Assembly: GCA_963662985.1 (NCBI GenBank)
Contig: OY760067.1
Coordinates: 992,001 to 1,056,000, forward strand
Direction of reading: 5' to 3'
Source of the DNA: G963662985 sp963662985
Lineage (GTDB): Bacteria > Chloroflexota > Anaerolineae > Anaerolineales > UBA11579
Length of the DNA stretch: 64,000 bases
Notes under the pieces: model-generated
Databases searched by the model: none
Seen by the model: the letters and a program-made list of their open reading frames with translations, nothing else
Told to the model about the DNA's origin: nothing
Made by a program: the position numbers and the translations under genes
Shown: piece after piece, positions 16,325-25,228 of the stretch
Layout of the letters: each line of letters opens with the position of its first letter
Numbering within the stretch: the stretch's first letter is position 1

Positions 16325-17465
16325 GAATTACGCTCCTAGATTTCACTATTTGTTCAAATAATTCTTCATGGAATTGACTATATCGCCAAGGCACATCATA
16401 CATCAATTCTTCAAATTGCTGCTCTGTCTTGGGGTTATGTTTGGAAAGTCGCTGCATGATATCACGGGGTAAGATCACATCTGATTCAACTCCCCATTTT
16501 TTACCAATATTTTTACGCCATTCACGTAAAACGTAATATAGTTCCATATATTCATCGGAAGGCCGTTTGTTTTTAGGTGGATAAAGTGGTTCTGCTAAAA
16601 TTCCTTGTTTGACTGCTTTTAAGATCCAATGGGAATAACGGTCAATTAATTTTTGAGGAATATCTGTGTGTTGTTCAAGTTCTGATTTGGTTTGCGGAGC
16701 AAGTTGTGCAATCTCGATCAGACGTTTGTCTTCAATGACTTTGAAGAGTGGTTTGTTTTTCATTTGCGCAATCAAATCTCGTTCATCTGCTAAGGCTTGT
16801 AAGATAGCCAATTGTTCGGGAGTGAGGTCTTTTGCGTTGGGATAACGCCAAACCTCTTTATAACTTTTGCTCAGATCCATATGATGAATCTTTTCAATTT
16901 CGCGTTCAAAGTCTTCTTCAGCTAAAGCTAACAAACCTTTATCGGCAAGTTTTTTTTCAAAGATATTGGCAAGATCGTAGAGGTAGCGAGTATCCAAAAC
17001 TGCATAATTTTGCATTTCTTGGGTAAGTGGACGTTTGCCCCAATTTGCACGTTGATATTTTTTATTTGTTTTGATGTTGAAATATTCTTTGAGAAGATTG
17101 CCAAGTCCAATCGCATTAATACCTAAAATGCGAGCAGCGATCATGGTGTCAAAGAGATTTTTAAATTCAAATCCATAATCTCGGTATAAACAGATTAAGT
17201 CATATTCAGCGGCATGAAAGATTTTGCGGATTTTGGGGTTTCGGAAGATTTTGTCAAAAACAGAGATATCCTCTAAACAAAGAGGATCAATTAAGTAATC
17301 TTTATGTTTTGTAGAAATTTGCATGAGGCAAACTTCTTCTTGATAAGCAAAAAGTGAATTTGATTCCGTATCAATTGAAATAACACTTGAGGCGGAGATG
17401 TCTTTCACTGCTTCGGCTAATTTTTCAGGTGTATTCACCATTTCTATGCGAGCTGTAGTATTCAT
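16314..17465 (-). CDS. rnd: Ribonuclease D-like 3'-5' exonuclease with HRDC domain
   Basis: A 383-residue DEDDy exoribonuclease, which in other bacteria trims tRNA 3' ends. Catalytic residues are visible: D32 and E34 in IDTES, D89 in HAAEYDL, and Y154 with D158 in YAVLDTRY. An HRDC-like nucleic-acid-binding domain lies at about residues 215-290, and the C-terminal 90 residues may be a second one. There is no ribosome site before the ATG; a TATAAT box ends 7 bp upstream, suggesting a leaderless transcript. It overlaps the downstream beta-CASP RNase gene by 11 bp. Confidence 0.88.
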   Translation of the reverse strand: MNTTARIEMVNTPEKLAEAVKDISASSVISIDTESNSLFAYQEEVCLMQISTKHKDYLIDPLCLEDISVFDKIFRNPKIRKIFHAAEYDLICLYRDYGFEFKNLFDTMIAARILGINAIGLGNLLKEYFNIKTNKKYQRANWGKRPLTQEMQNYAVLDTRYLYDLANIFEKKLADKGLLALAEEDFEREIEKIHHMDLSKSYKEVWRYPNAKDLTPEQLAILQALADERDLIAQMKNKPLFKVIEDKRLIEIAQLAPQTKSELEQHTDIPQKLIDRYSHWILKAVKQGILAEPLYPPKNKRPSDEYMELYYVLREWRKNIGKKWGVESDVILPRDIMQRLSKHNPKTEQQFEELMYDVPWRYSQFHEELFEQIVKSRSVIHEN

Positions 17466-17472
17466 AAAGTTA

Positions 17473-17478
17473 ATTATA
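17473..17478 (-). promoter_or_regulatory. -10 box of a likely leaderless promoter (RNase D)
   Basis: TATAAT on the minus strand, 7 bp upstream of the start codon at 17465. No Shine-Dalgarno sequence lies between them and no clear -35 box is seen. Confidence 0.45.
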
Positions 17479-17504
17479 ATATAGAAAAATGAGAATTTAG
17501 TGAT

Positions 17505-18578
17505 TTAGCGCATGTTTGAGCTTTCTAAATCTTTTTTTAATTTATGCAAACTCCATTGAGCATGCTGACGATGAATCGAGTCTGTACTTTGTGTGAGTGC
17601 TTCTAGAGGAGGAATGCAGTCAGGGTCACCACTATTCCCTGCCGCAATGATTACATTGCGAAGGTAGCCATGCCATTTTGTGCGTTTGATGGCAGATTTT
17701 GTAAATTTTTGAGAGAATTGTGCTTGGGTGAGGGTGAGCTCTTCAGCCAAGTGAATTGGTTGATAACTTTCACGCAAATGATAGGCAGGATCCACTTCAC
17801 TTTTTTTGCGTTTATGATTCCATGGACACACTTGCAAACAGATATCACAGCCAAAAACATGATTGGCGTTTGCTTGATGAAATTGAGGAGGAACTTGATC
17901 TCGATTTTCAATGGTGAGGAAAGAGAGACAAAGATTACTATCTAAGGTGCGATCAATCTGAATTGCCTTTGTGGGACAATTTGCGCGACAACGATTACAT
18001 TGCCCACAATATTCGCCTTTAAACGGTTCATCTTTGGGCAAAGGGAGATTCCATAGAATCGAGCCGATAAAAAATGCTGAGCCATAGACGGGATTGATGA
18101 GCATTGAATTTTTACCAATCCAACCAAGGCCGGCTAGTTGCCCAAGTTCACGCTCTAATAAAGGCGCTGTATCGACATACGTTTTGGCTTCTAAGGGAAA
18201 ATCAAGCCAAGTTTGCACTTCTTGTACTAATTCAATCAATCTTTTTTTGAGGATATCATGGTAATCAAGGTGATAGGCGTAGGTTGCGATCTTGCCATTT
18301 TGAGGAGAACTACCTTGGTCTGCATAAGCGGGATTTTCAAACAACATGCCAACAACTAAAATTGATTGTGTGCTGGAGAATAGATTTTGAGGATTCTGAC
18401 GCATGTGCATTGCTCTCTCATTGGAGAGATAATGCATGGTGGCATGATGCCCTTTTTCAACCCAAGCTTGATAACGATGATAATTGGGGATTTGCTGTGG
18501 ATGAGTGACACCCACTAAAGGAAATCCTTTTTGATTGGCTAAAGTTTTGATCTGCTGCTTGAGCTGTGCAGGTTCCAT
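17505..18578 (-). CDS. queG: Epoxyqueuosine reductase
   Basis: Catalyses the last step of queuosine synthesis in tRNA, reducing epoxyqueuosine to queuosine with cobalamin and two 4Fe-4S clusters. The 357-residue length fits QueG. The acidic catalytic residue lies in YVDTAPLLERE (D136). Two ferredoxin-like clusters are complete: CGQCNRCRANCP (C191, C194, C197, C201) and C217 with CDICLQVCPWN (C244, C247, C251). A HEAT-like C-terminus follows. The gene sits 39 bp before RNase D, consistent with a tRNA/RNA-metabolism group. No other queuosine genes are in the window. Confidence 0.92.
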   Translation of the reverse strand: MEPAQLKQQIKTLANQKGFPLVGVTHPQQIPNYHRYQAWVEKGHHATMHYLSNERAMHMRQNPQNLFSSTQSILVVGMLFENPAYADQGSSPQNGKIATYAYHLDYHDILKKRLIELVQEVQTWLDFPLEAKTYVDTAPLLERELGQLAGLGWIGKNSMLINPVYGSAFFIGSILWNLPLPKDEPFKGEYCGQCNRCRANCPTKAIQIDRTLDSNLCLSFLTIENRDQVPPQFHQANANHVFGCDICLQVCPWNHKRKKSEVDPAYHLRESYQPIHLAEELTLTQAQFSQKFTKSAIKRTKWHGYLRNVIIAAGNSGDPDCIPPLEALTQSTDSIHRQHAQWSLHKLKKDLESSNMR

Positions 18579-18596
18579 AGGTTTCGGTTGTGAAAT

Positions 18597-19742
18597 TTAT
18601 TGATAGGTTACTTGAAGAGTAATCGAACCTGGAGTGATGCGAATCAAATCGCCCATACCATTCAAATTATTTTCTTTTTCGTTGAAATACATTTTGATCT
18701 GTAATTCGCCATTGGCAAGCGCTGCTTGCATAATGTTCGGAGCGAAAATCATTGGATTGGTGAGTGTTTCTTGATCACATGCTGTGAGTATCTCGCCTGT
18801 ATCATCATAAGTGTAATCTGTGATGTCGGTGGGAAAATAATCTCCTGTGTAGACACGGATACAACCTAATTCACTGAAAGGAGAGCCTGTGACAGTGTGG
18901 TTACCAATGCGCAACTCTGCTTTGAGAATTGTGGCTCCGGTAGGAATTGTATTGGTGCTAAAGCGAGCAAAGGCAATCGCTCCTTTATCTGAAGTGAGAT
19001 CGCCTAAATTAAATGCGGAACTGACTACATTGTCTCCAAAGACTGTTTTGGTCTCGGCAACAGGAATGGAAATAGTGGTCCCTGTTACGTTATTTGTATC
19101 TGATATAGGTTGTGTGAGCTCTGACACCACTTCTACGAGAGAATAAATGGTGAGAGATGAAACACCAAATTCCACACCAGAAGGATTTTTTAAAAGGAAA
19201 TGTGTTTCGTAATAACCAGTTTCTTGCGGGGCAGTGAGCATCACAGAGACATCCGCTGTTTGACCGGGATAAACCTCATTGCTAATTAACGCAGCTTCTG
19301 CCGGCGCGTTCATTTGATCACCATGATCAAAAACAATCTTATAGTTGGAATTCCAAACACAAGAGCCTTCGTTCATAATGCGCCAAGTTTTGAGGAAACT
19401 CTCCCCTGCTTTGACCTCTGTATAATCAGGAATGGTGATATCTTCAACAAACGTTGCCACATCACAAGGTTGGTCTTGATAGGCTGGATCAATTTGTTGA
19501 TTAGAGGAGGTAGTCGCAATTGGCACACTGAGTGGATCTGTGGTGACTGTGGGCTGTAAAGCTTGAGTGGTGGTTTGCGTGGTTGCTGCAACTTGAGTGG
19601 TTAGAGGCGCAGTTGTTGGCGCTTGAGTTAACAAGCTAGTTAATTCATCAAATTGTGAATTTTGCTCTTTGCTGACTGATATTGTGCAGGATGAAAGCAC
19701 CAAAGTTGCACAAAGTAATACGAAAATAAGCTTTTTTGCCAT
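18597..19742 (-). CDS. NBR1-Ig-domain lipoprotein
   Basis: A 381-residue secreted lipoprotein. The start at 19742 follows AAGGAG by 7 bp; an in-frame TTG at 19757 would use that ribosome site as coding sequence. The signal peptide ends in a lipobox (VLSSC). A Thr/Gln-rich linker is followed by an NBR1-like Ig domain at about residues 95-205 (KAGESFLKTWRIMNEGSCVW). The C-terminal 150 residues look beta-rich and carry cysteines (GCIRVYTGDYF, ACDQET) in a DNRLRE-like arrangement. It is probably surface-exposed, with binding partner unknown. The adjacent upstream gene encodes a second NBR1-Ig lipoprotein. Confidence 0.72.
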   Translation of the reverse strand: MAKKLIFVLLCATLVLSSCTISVSKEQNSQFDELTSLLTQAPTTAPLTTQVAATTQTTTQALQPTVTTDPLSVPIATTSSNQQIDPAYQDQPCDVATFVEDITIPDYTEVKAGESFLKTWRIMNEGSCVWNSNYKIVFDHGDQMNAPAEAALISNEVYPGQTADVSVMLTAPQETGYYETHFLLKNPSGVEFGVSSLTIYSLVEVVSELTQPISDTNNVTGTTISIPVAETKTVFGDNVVSSAFNLGDLTSDKGAIAFARFSTNTIPTGATILKAELRIGNHTVTGSPFSELGCIRVYTGDYFPTDITDYTYDDTGEILTACDQETLTNPMIFAPNIMQAALANGELQIKMYFNEKENNLNGMGDLIRITPGSITLQVTYQ

Positions 19743-19790
19743 GAACCACTCCTTCAATTATTTTGTAAGTGTAACTATAGCAAAAAATTA

Positions 19791-20867
19791 TTATTCGACA
19801 ACTGTTATTTGAATACTCTTTTGATTATTGTCTTCGTTGGGTTCTTTAACTTGATCTAGCGTATCAATAACAAGCACTGTATTTAACGTGCCTATGGGAA
19901 TTTCATTAATCAGATAAGCGCAATTGAGAACAATATAGCCGGATGGTTGAATCCCCTGTGCGGGCAAATCACAACCTAAACGGGTGGCGGATGAATCTGC
20001 ATACCATTTCACATTAAATGCTGGCGAAGCTGTTTTGCCTAAATTTTCAACCACTACGACTAAGGTGACAATGTCTCCATTCCGAACGGTTTGGGGCATG
20101 AGCACCGCGCTCTGAATGACCAATTCAGGTTCAATACTCTGGGTTGGTGTGAGTGTGGGGACAGGGGTGAGGGTTAATGTGGGAGTGAAAGTGGGTTGAG
20201 GCGTCGCGCTAGGTAGGTTTGGGTCTTGTGTTGGAGGAATAGGTGTTGATGAAGGCACGCTGGAAGTTGGAGTGAGATTTGGGTTTGCGATTACATTGAT
20301 ATCTACATAAAAAGATTCATTACCTAATAAACCAATATCAATTCCATGAATGTCACGAATCAGCCAATACCCGCGATAATGTCCGACTTCTGCGGGAGCT
20401 GTGAAATCAACAGTAACATCAAAAGTGCCTCCAGGGGGTACTTGGATTTTGACGAGTTTTTGTTCTTCAGGCGCTCCCATGATATCCCCTTGGAAAAAGA
20501 AAATATCATAAGCAGGAGAAATGGTGCAAGTGCCATTATTTTTCATACGCCAAATCTTGGTGAAGTTTTCACCTGCTTGAATTTGTTTGCCATCTGGAAT
20601 GGTAACATCGGCTACAAAAAGAATATTATCGTAGCAAGATTTGGGGGTTGCTGTGGGAGTGGCAGGAGTGGGGGTTAAGGTTGGCAGCTCAACTTCTGTG
20701 CTCGTTGGAAGCACTTCTAGTGTTTGCGCAGCAACTGTGAGATACGCAGATTGCACTTCTGACGTTGGTTGAAGATCTTGTTGTGGAAAACAACTAACGA
20801 TGAGAATTGAGAAGATGACAACACTGATGATTTTCAAATAGAATTGAAAATTCTTCTTAGCGGACAC
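19791..20867 (-). CDS. NBR1-Ig plus CARDB-like lipoprotein
   Basis: A 358-residue lipoprotein with a signal peptide and lipobox (LIVSC). A Thr/Pro-rich stretch precedes an NBR1-like Ig domain at about residues 80-190 (AGENFTKIWRMKNNGTC). A second, longer Thr/Pro linker (about 195-245) leads to a CARDB-like cell-adhesion domain at 250-355 that ends in EPNEDNNQ. The domain layout suggests a stalked envelope adhesin. The start overlaps the end of the alpha/beta-hydrolase-like gene by 11 bp, indicating coupled translation. Confidence 0.78.
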   Translation of the reverse strand: MSAKKNFQFYLKIISVVIFSILIVSCFPQQDLQPTSEVQSAYLTVAAQTLEVLPTSTEVELPTLTPTPATPTATPKSCYDNILFVADVTIPDGKQIQAGENFTKIWRMKNNGTCTISPAYDIFFFQGDIMGAPEEQKLVKIQVPPGGTFDVTVDFTAPAEVGHYRGYWLIRDIHGIDIGLLGNESFYVDINVIANPNLTPTSSVPSSTPIPPTQDPNLPSATPQPTFTPTLTLTPVPTLTPTQSIEPELVIQSAVLMPQTVRNGDIVTLVVVVENLGKTASPAFNVKWYADSSATRLGCDLPAQGIQPSGYIVLNCAYLINEIPIGTLNTVLVIDTLDQVKEPNEDNNQKSIQITVVE

Positions 20868-21726
20868 GACGCACCCATTCTTCTTTCAATTGCAAATTAC
20901 GCGGAGATTCTCCAGAGCGTAAGGCGAGAAAGTCTATAATGAGACGATTAAATTTATTGGGATTATCCATCATGGGGAAAAATCCTGCATTATCTAAGCG
21001 AATATGATGAATATTGGGATGTAATTCTCGAATAAAGTTTGGATAACTAAATTCTTTTGCTGTTTGACTCACTGAGGGACGAATTGATTGACTAATCTCT
21101 GTGACAGTGACCACATTGGAACTTACTAAATGTTTGAAGGTAATATCGTCTCGTTCTCCATGCACTAAAAGTGTGGGGATTTTGATAGATTTCAACATTT
21201 GATCCGTAGAAAAATCTCCACCTTCTTCTAAAAATTGATTTACCGCATTGATGTCACTTTGGCGGAAATTACGAACCAGTGGCCGATAATTTTTGTTTCG
21301 ACGCAACCAAATATCTTTTTCACGGTTAGTCCAATCATAAAAAACTGGATCAAAGCCAGAGCGAATCATTGGGAAACTTGAAAGAAGCATTCGATCAATT
21401 GCGAATGGCATTTTTTGTGCAAATTTTAACGCGATGAGAGAACCGACACCATGGGCAACCAAGACCACTTTTGTGAGACCAAATTCGCTTAGAAATTCAT
21501 CTAATAGCTGGGTTTGTTCTTCAAAATTATAACGATCTGTTCGTTGTGCACTGGTGCCAAAACCCCAAAAATCAAAGGCAACCGAACGATATTCTGCTGT
21601 CATAGCTTGCATTGTGTTTAGCCAAATATTCCATGTACCCAAAGCGCCATGCAAAAACACAACAGGTTTTCCACGTCCCATCATCTCATAATGAACAATG
21701 CCATCTCGAATTACAATTGCACTCAT
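20857..21726 (-). CDS. Alpha/beta-hydrolase-fold protein without catalytic triad
   Basis: A 289-residue protein with clear alpha/beta-hydrolase features: the oxyanion HG motif in VVFLHGALGTW, FDFWGFGTS, and LLVHGERDD before the acid position. The nucleophile elbow, normally GHSMGG, reads AHGVGS with Gly93 where Ser should be. The usual C-terminal His in a G-H-F-P pattern is replaced (NAGFFPMMDNP, Phe249). Both changes are read directly from codons. Hydrolase activity by the standard mechanism is unlikely, so a binding or scaffolding role is inferred. It lies 46 bp after the hexapeptide-transferase gene. Confidence 0.8.
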   Translation of the reverse strand: MSAIVIRDGIVHYEMMGRGKPVVFLHGALGTWNIWLNTMQAMTAEYRSVAFDFWGFGTSAQRTDRYNFEEQTQLLDEFLSEFGLTKVVLVAHGVGSLIALKFAQKMPFAIDRMLLSSFPMIRSGFDPVFYDWTNREKDIWLRRNKNYRPLVRNFRQSDINAVNQFLEEGGDFSTDQMLKSIKIPTLLVHGERDDITFKHLVSSNVVTVTEISQSIRPSVSQTAKEFSYPNFIRELHPNIHHIRLDNAGFFPMMDNPNKFNRLIIDFLALRSGESPRNLQLKEEWVRRVR

Positions 21727-21772
21727 AAATTCTCTCTTCTTTTAAGTATGTTTGTCGTAAAGTTGGAGTTGT

Positions 21773-23071
21773 TTACCAAGTTTCGCGATTGAAATCTCGA
21801 TTTCTCGGATATAGTTGGCGGTGAGATTCTGCACCTCTCAAGTTATGGTGGTGACTTTGTTCAAAAGTAATGTTCTCACTGATTTGCCAGAATTCTTCTG
21901 TGGCAACAAGCACCACGTCAGATTCAATCATACGAGAAGGTGAGATCACAAAACCAGCACCAATACGGCAGTTATGCCCCACACAACCACCCATCACAGG
22001 ACGATTTGCATCTTCTAATTGCATGTTCCCGCTCATTGCACGAATGGGATGAGGAAGTAAGTTAAAGTCTGTAAATGTGGTGCCCGCTCCTAAGAAGGAG
22101 TTCTTACCAACTACACACATTTGTAAACAAGTGTTTTGAGCAACCATTGCGTTTTCCATTGCAGTAGTCATAAACAACGCTGCACGGAAGGGGAAGAATG
22201 CACCATCCCCTAAAACAGAAAGCATCATCTGACTCCCCTGCGAAACAGTCACGTTATTGCCAATCATACAGTTATCGATCACAGCGCCTGCACCAATGGT
22301 AACATTGTTGCCAATTGTGGTGGGGCCGGTGATGATGGCAGAGGGGTCAATGGAACAATTTTCACCAATTTCCACTGCTGTGGAGCTGGTGAGCAATTGT
22401 TTTCCTTCGTACATTGAACGAGCCATTAATCCAACTTTGAATCCAAGATCGTTGTTGACTTTTTCTTCAAATCGAACACCACGAGCATAAAGACCAAAGA
22501 CCACATCGGCAATATGAATATGAACCCAAGAGTCAATTGCAATCAAAGCACGCTTCGGGACTTGATAGGTTAAATCTCCCTGTTCGTAAGCCATGTAAGT
22601 AGGCACGTGGTAATAGCCAATTTCAGTGGCTTGCAAGTCAATGATCAATGGAACCACATTTTTATTGTACCCATTGGGGTAATACCACAGATCTGCAAAA
22701 TAGAGACCGCCAGCCGGGGTATATGAATTTGATAATGGCAAAGCATGTTGCATAAAAGCTAGATCTGTGGGCATAAATGCAGCACGCGAAGGTGTTTTTC
22801 TCTTTTGAGCTTCTTTGAGAAATTCTTCTAAGAAATAGGAATCAAAATAAAGATTATCTCGATAAACCAAACAGGGACCTTCCAACGCTTCTATCATGCG
22901 TGTTTCAACGTCTGCTGGAATTTCGACTTCAGAATCCATATGAGGATTGAGCAATTCTCGATGATGAAGCCAAAGTGGTTTGTTGAGAATGCGCAATTCA
23001 CGCGCTCTTTCATTAAAGGGCGGAATGTGTTTTGTATCTTGAAGAATTACTTTTTTAAATCTTTTTGCCAT
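21773..23071 (-). CDS. Left-handed beta-helix (hexapeptide) acyltransferase-like protein
   Basis: A 432-residue protein whose middle and C-terminal parts (about residues 235-410) show hexapeptide repeats, such as IGENCSIDPSAIITGPTTIG and IGNNVTIGAGAVI, typical of acyl- or nucleotidyl-transferases forming left-handed beta-helices. The N-terminal 200 residues have no recognised domain. The substrate is unknown, perhaps envelope sugars. Its GGTGAG ribosome site overlaps the stop of the upstream gene 6 bp away, so the two are translationally coupled. It forms part of the GTPase operon. Confidence 0.75.
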   Translation of the reverse strand: MAKRFKKVILQDTKHIPPFNERARELRILNKPLWLHHRELLNPHMDSEVEIPADVETRMIEALEGPCLVYRDNLYFDSYFLEEFLKEAQKRKTPSRAAFMPTDLAFMQHALPLSNSYTPAGGLYFADLWYYPNGYNKNVVPLIIDLQATEIGYYHVPTYMAYEQGDLTYQVPKRALIAIDSWVHIHIADVVFGLYARGVRFEEKVNNDLGFKVGLMARSMYEGKQLLTSSTAVEIGENCSIDPSAIITGPTTIGNNVTIGAGAVIDNCMIGNNVTVSQGSQMMLSVLGDGAFFPFRAALFMTTAMENAMVAQNTCLQMCVVGKNSFLGAGTTFTDFNLLPHPIRAMSGNMQLEDANRPVMGGCVGHNCRIGAGFVISPSRMIESDVVLVATEEFWQISENITFEQSHHHNLRGAESHRQLYPRNRDFNRETW

Positions 23072-23077
23072 CGTTTC

Positions 23078-23632
23078 TCACCATTCGATTATTGTGATTT
23101 GATAAGTTATTGAATTTTTATTTTGATGTTGTTCAATTTGAACATCATTTTGTTTTCCATTGCTCAACCAAAAAAGCGCATCTGTGAAAATTCCTTTGAT
23201 AAACCAAGTCATAACACTATTGTTCGTAAAATTGGTTTCTACAATAAGTGTGTTTTTTTCTGATTGCCATTCGCAAATTATCTTATTTTTTTGAATTTGT
23301 TGTGCCAATGTAGATAAAAAAACTTCTTTTTTGTTCTCAAATGATTGTAGCTTAAATGATAAATCTGAGAAGCTTAATTGCTGATCAAATCGATATAAAT
23401 ATTCATAAAAAAAAGATTGCCCAATGCGATATGCAATGCCATCAATGGATCTTTGATCTTGTTTTGTTAGCAAGTCGGCAATCAAATTTTCAATTTTTTC
23501 CCCAATAGAATTAGGGCTTATATGGTGATCCTCTTTTGTCCACAATAATGTTTTTTTGGGAAAGAATGTTGTAAGTGCATGAATTAAACAAGTTTCCAGA
23601 TCACTACAACTGTTAGATGGACTATTATTCAT
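23078..23632 (-). CDS. Uncharacterised 184-residue protein of the GTPase operon
   Basis: I do not recognise this family with confidence. The spacing of blocks in the second half (AYRIGQSFFYEYLYRF, then TWFIKGIFTDALFWLSNGKQ, then a final beta strand) vaguely resembles V4R or heme-NO-binding-like small-molecule domains, but key cysteines are absent. No membrane segment or signal peptide. It lies between the small GTPase (18 bp upstream) and the hexapeptide protein (6 bp downstream). In comparable operons a roadblock/LC7 protein often sits here, so a GTPase partner or regulator is a reasonable guess. Confidence 0.5.
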   Translation of the reverse strand: MNNSPSNSCSDLETCLIHALTTFFPKKTLLWTKEDHHISPNSIGEKIENLIADLLTKQDQRSIDGIAYRIGQSFFYEYLYRFDQQLSFSDLSFKLQSFENKKEVFLSTLAQQIQKNKIICEWQSEKNTLIVETNFTNNSVMTWFIKGIFTDALFWLSNGKQNDVQIEQHQNKNSITYQITIIEW

Positions 23633-23650
23633 GTTGATTATTGTCTTTTC

Positions 23651-24181
23651 TTAGGCATCTAACTCTTCTACAATTTGGGTGAGGAGGGTGAGGAGTACTT
23701 CTTTGACGGAGTTTTTATCAATGGAAACGCATGGAATCAAATCAATCGATTGATCCAAACGTAATGCAATGCGCATATCGTCAATATCCCAAGCATCTGG
23801 TAAATCTTGTTTGCTAGCCGCCACCACATATGGAGTGGGGGCATAGGCACGGAAGGTCTCCAAAATTGTACGAGCTTCACGGAAGGTTTCAGGGCGGGTA
23901 CTATCTACCATCACAATAAACCCTAACATTCCTTCAGAAAGGATCTCCCACATGAAATCAAAACGTTTTTGCCCTGGTGTACCAAAGAGATAAAGAACAA
24001 GTTCTTCATCCACAGTAATGCGGCCAAAATCCATTGCAACAGTTGTGGTTTCTTTCAACATTTCTTTTTTTGATGTAATTTTTCTCTCGGTTGCGACAAC
24101 ATCAATTTCACTGACTGTTTGAATAAATTCAGTTTTGCCAGCATTGAAAGGTCCGGTTACAACCATTTTTACTGTATACAT
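23651..24181 (-). CDS. Small Ras-like/MglA-like GTPase
   Basis: A 176-residue cytoplasmic GTPase of the bacterial Arf/MglA-like group. The P-loop is GPFNAGKTEF (residues 10-19), the switch region carries the conserved Thr in ETTTVAMDFG, G3 reads FGTPGQ instead of DxxG, and G4 is SKQD rather than NKxD. The G3 and G4 variants are typical of this prokaryotic group but may affect nucleotide affinity. The ribosome site GAGGTGATC (24183-24191) is unusually complementary to the 16S tail. Neighbouring DUF4388 suggests a signalling or polarity module. Confidence 0.85.
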   Translation of the reverse strand: MYTVKMVVTGPFNAGKTEFIQTVSEIDVVATERKITSKKEMLKETTTVAMDFGRITVDEELVLYLFGTPGQKRFDFMWEILSEGMLGFIVMVDSTRPETFREARTILETFRAYAPTPYVVAASKQDLPDAWDIDDMRIALRLDQSIDLIPCVSIDKNSVKEVLLTLLTQIVEELDA

Positions 24182-24240
24182 TGATCACCTCTATTGTTGC
24201 CACTTAGCAAATTCTTCTGCTCAGTCTGCAATTTTATAAA

Positions 24241-25077
24241 TTAAATTGAACGAATGCGTCCAATTAGTTTATTGACTAATTTCTTTTGTTCGTTGACCGG
24301 CATACCGGGCATAGCTTTGTCTAAGCCTGGTAGTTTTTGATCGACTTGAATGCTTTTTTCTTCTTGCTTTCTAGTAAATTCTACTAGACCTGCTTGAAGA
24401 AGGCTATACGCAATTTTACGAATCTCAAGATCACTTTTATTGGTAGCAGTGGCAATCTGTCGAAGAGTGTTTTTGGGGTTGATATAAGAAGCAACTTTCC
24501 ATTCTTCTACACTGAGATTGACACTTTTCAAATTCACACCGCTTCCATCCGTAAAACGCAAGGCGATATCTAAATTTGGAATTTCATCATGTAGTTTTTC
24601 CCATTTTTGGAGATTGCGGGTGCCTTCGATGATGATGTTTTCTAACTTTACTTTGACTGGAATTTTATCACTTGGAACTGGATAGTTTGATTCAAATTCA
24701 AATTCTCCTTCTGCCCATGTGAATAATTGATTTAGAATGCCAGAATAATAATTTTGCAAGCTTTCAATCACATCCACCTGAGTGATATAGCCAGCATTAA
24801 TTAGAATGAGGCCAAGTTCTTTATCACTCATATGAGAAGCATTTTTCTTGATGGTATTATATTGAGATTTTGTAATAATTTGTGATTTTCGAAGAACCGA
24901 TGCTAGGTTGTTGTCGTCTAATTCAAGTTCAGAATAAGCAAGATTGCCATCGCGAAAAACTACTTTTGATTTTTCACCTGGTCCTTCAATATGCAATGCA
25001 CCTGTTTTTTTTGCAAGATTCACTAAATTTAATAGTTGAATAATTGAAAAGTCTCTTAAATTGCCCTTTAATGCCAT
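24241..25077 (-). CDS. DUF4388 (PATAN-type) signalling protein
   Basis: A 278-residue protein whose first 110 residues (GNLRDFSIIQLLNLVNLAKK, then GALHIEG and VVFRDGNLAYSEL) match the DUF4388 domain, common in two-component and GTPase-linked signalling. A second helical/winged-helix region is at about 180-245 (IATATNKSDLEIRKIAYSLL). The start at 25077 is preferred over 25110 because AGAGGA lies just upstream. It is first in a likely operon with the GTPase and carries a near-consensus promoter. Confidence 0.8.
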   Translation of the reverse strand: MALKGNLRDFSIIQLLNLVNLAKKTGALHIEGPGEKSKVVFRDGNLAYSELELDDNNLASVLRKSQIITKSQYNTIKKNASHMSDKELGLILINAGYITQVDVIESLQNYYSGILNQLFTWAEGEFEFESNYPVPSDKIPVKVKLENIIIEGTRNLQKWEKLHDEIPNLDIALRFTDGSGVNLKSVNLSVEEWKVASYINPKNTLRQIATATNKSDLEIRKIAYSLLQAGLVEFTRKQEEKSIQVDQKLPGLDKAMPGMPVNEQKKLVNKLIGRIRSI

Positions 25078-25120
25078 GTGGTTCCTCTTATGCAAAAATC
25101 TTTGCAACAACTTAACAAAA

Positions 25121-25150
25121 ATTATACTTTATTATCTGAAAAAACGTCAA
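25121..25150 (-). promoter_or_regulatory. Promoter of the DUF4388-GTPase operon
   Basis: On the minus strand TTGACG (25145-25150), 18 bp, TATAAT (25121-25126), with a start predicted near 25114. The genes downstream as far as 14927 are on the same strand with short gaps, though internal promoters also exist. Confidence 0.7.
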
Positions 25151-25216
25151 ACTCATTGAAATGTCAAATTTGAAAACTCTTACTCATTTAACCATTTTTA
25201 TTGAGAAAAGTTCTAG

Positions 25217-25222
25217 TAAAAT
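25217..25222 (+). promoter_or_regulatory. -10 box of a likely leaderless promoter (flavoprotein gene)
   Basis: TAAAAT 6 bp upstream of the start codon at 25229, with no ribosome site in the gap and no good -35 box. Confidence 0.4.
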
Positions 25223-25228
25223 AGTTAA

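Noticed and set aside
20120..20300. Repeat-rich tract that could be a minisatellite or CRISPR-like array
   Set aside because: It encodes the Thr/Pro-rich linker of a lipoprotein; repeats are codon-level and irregular, without spacers.
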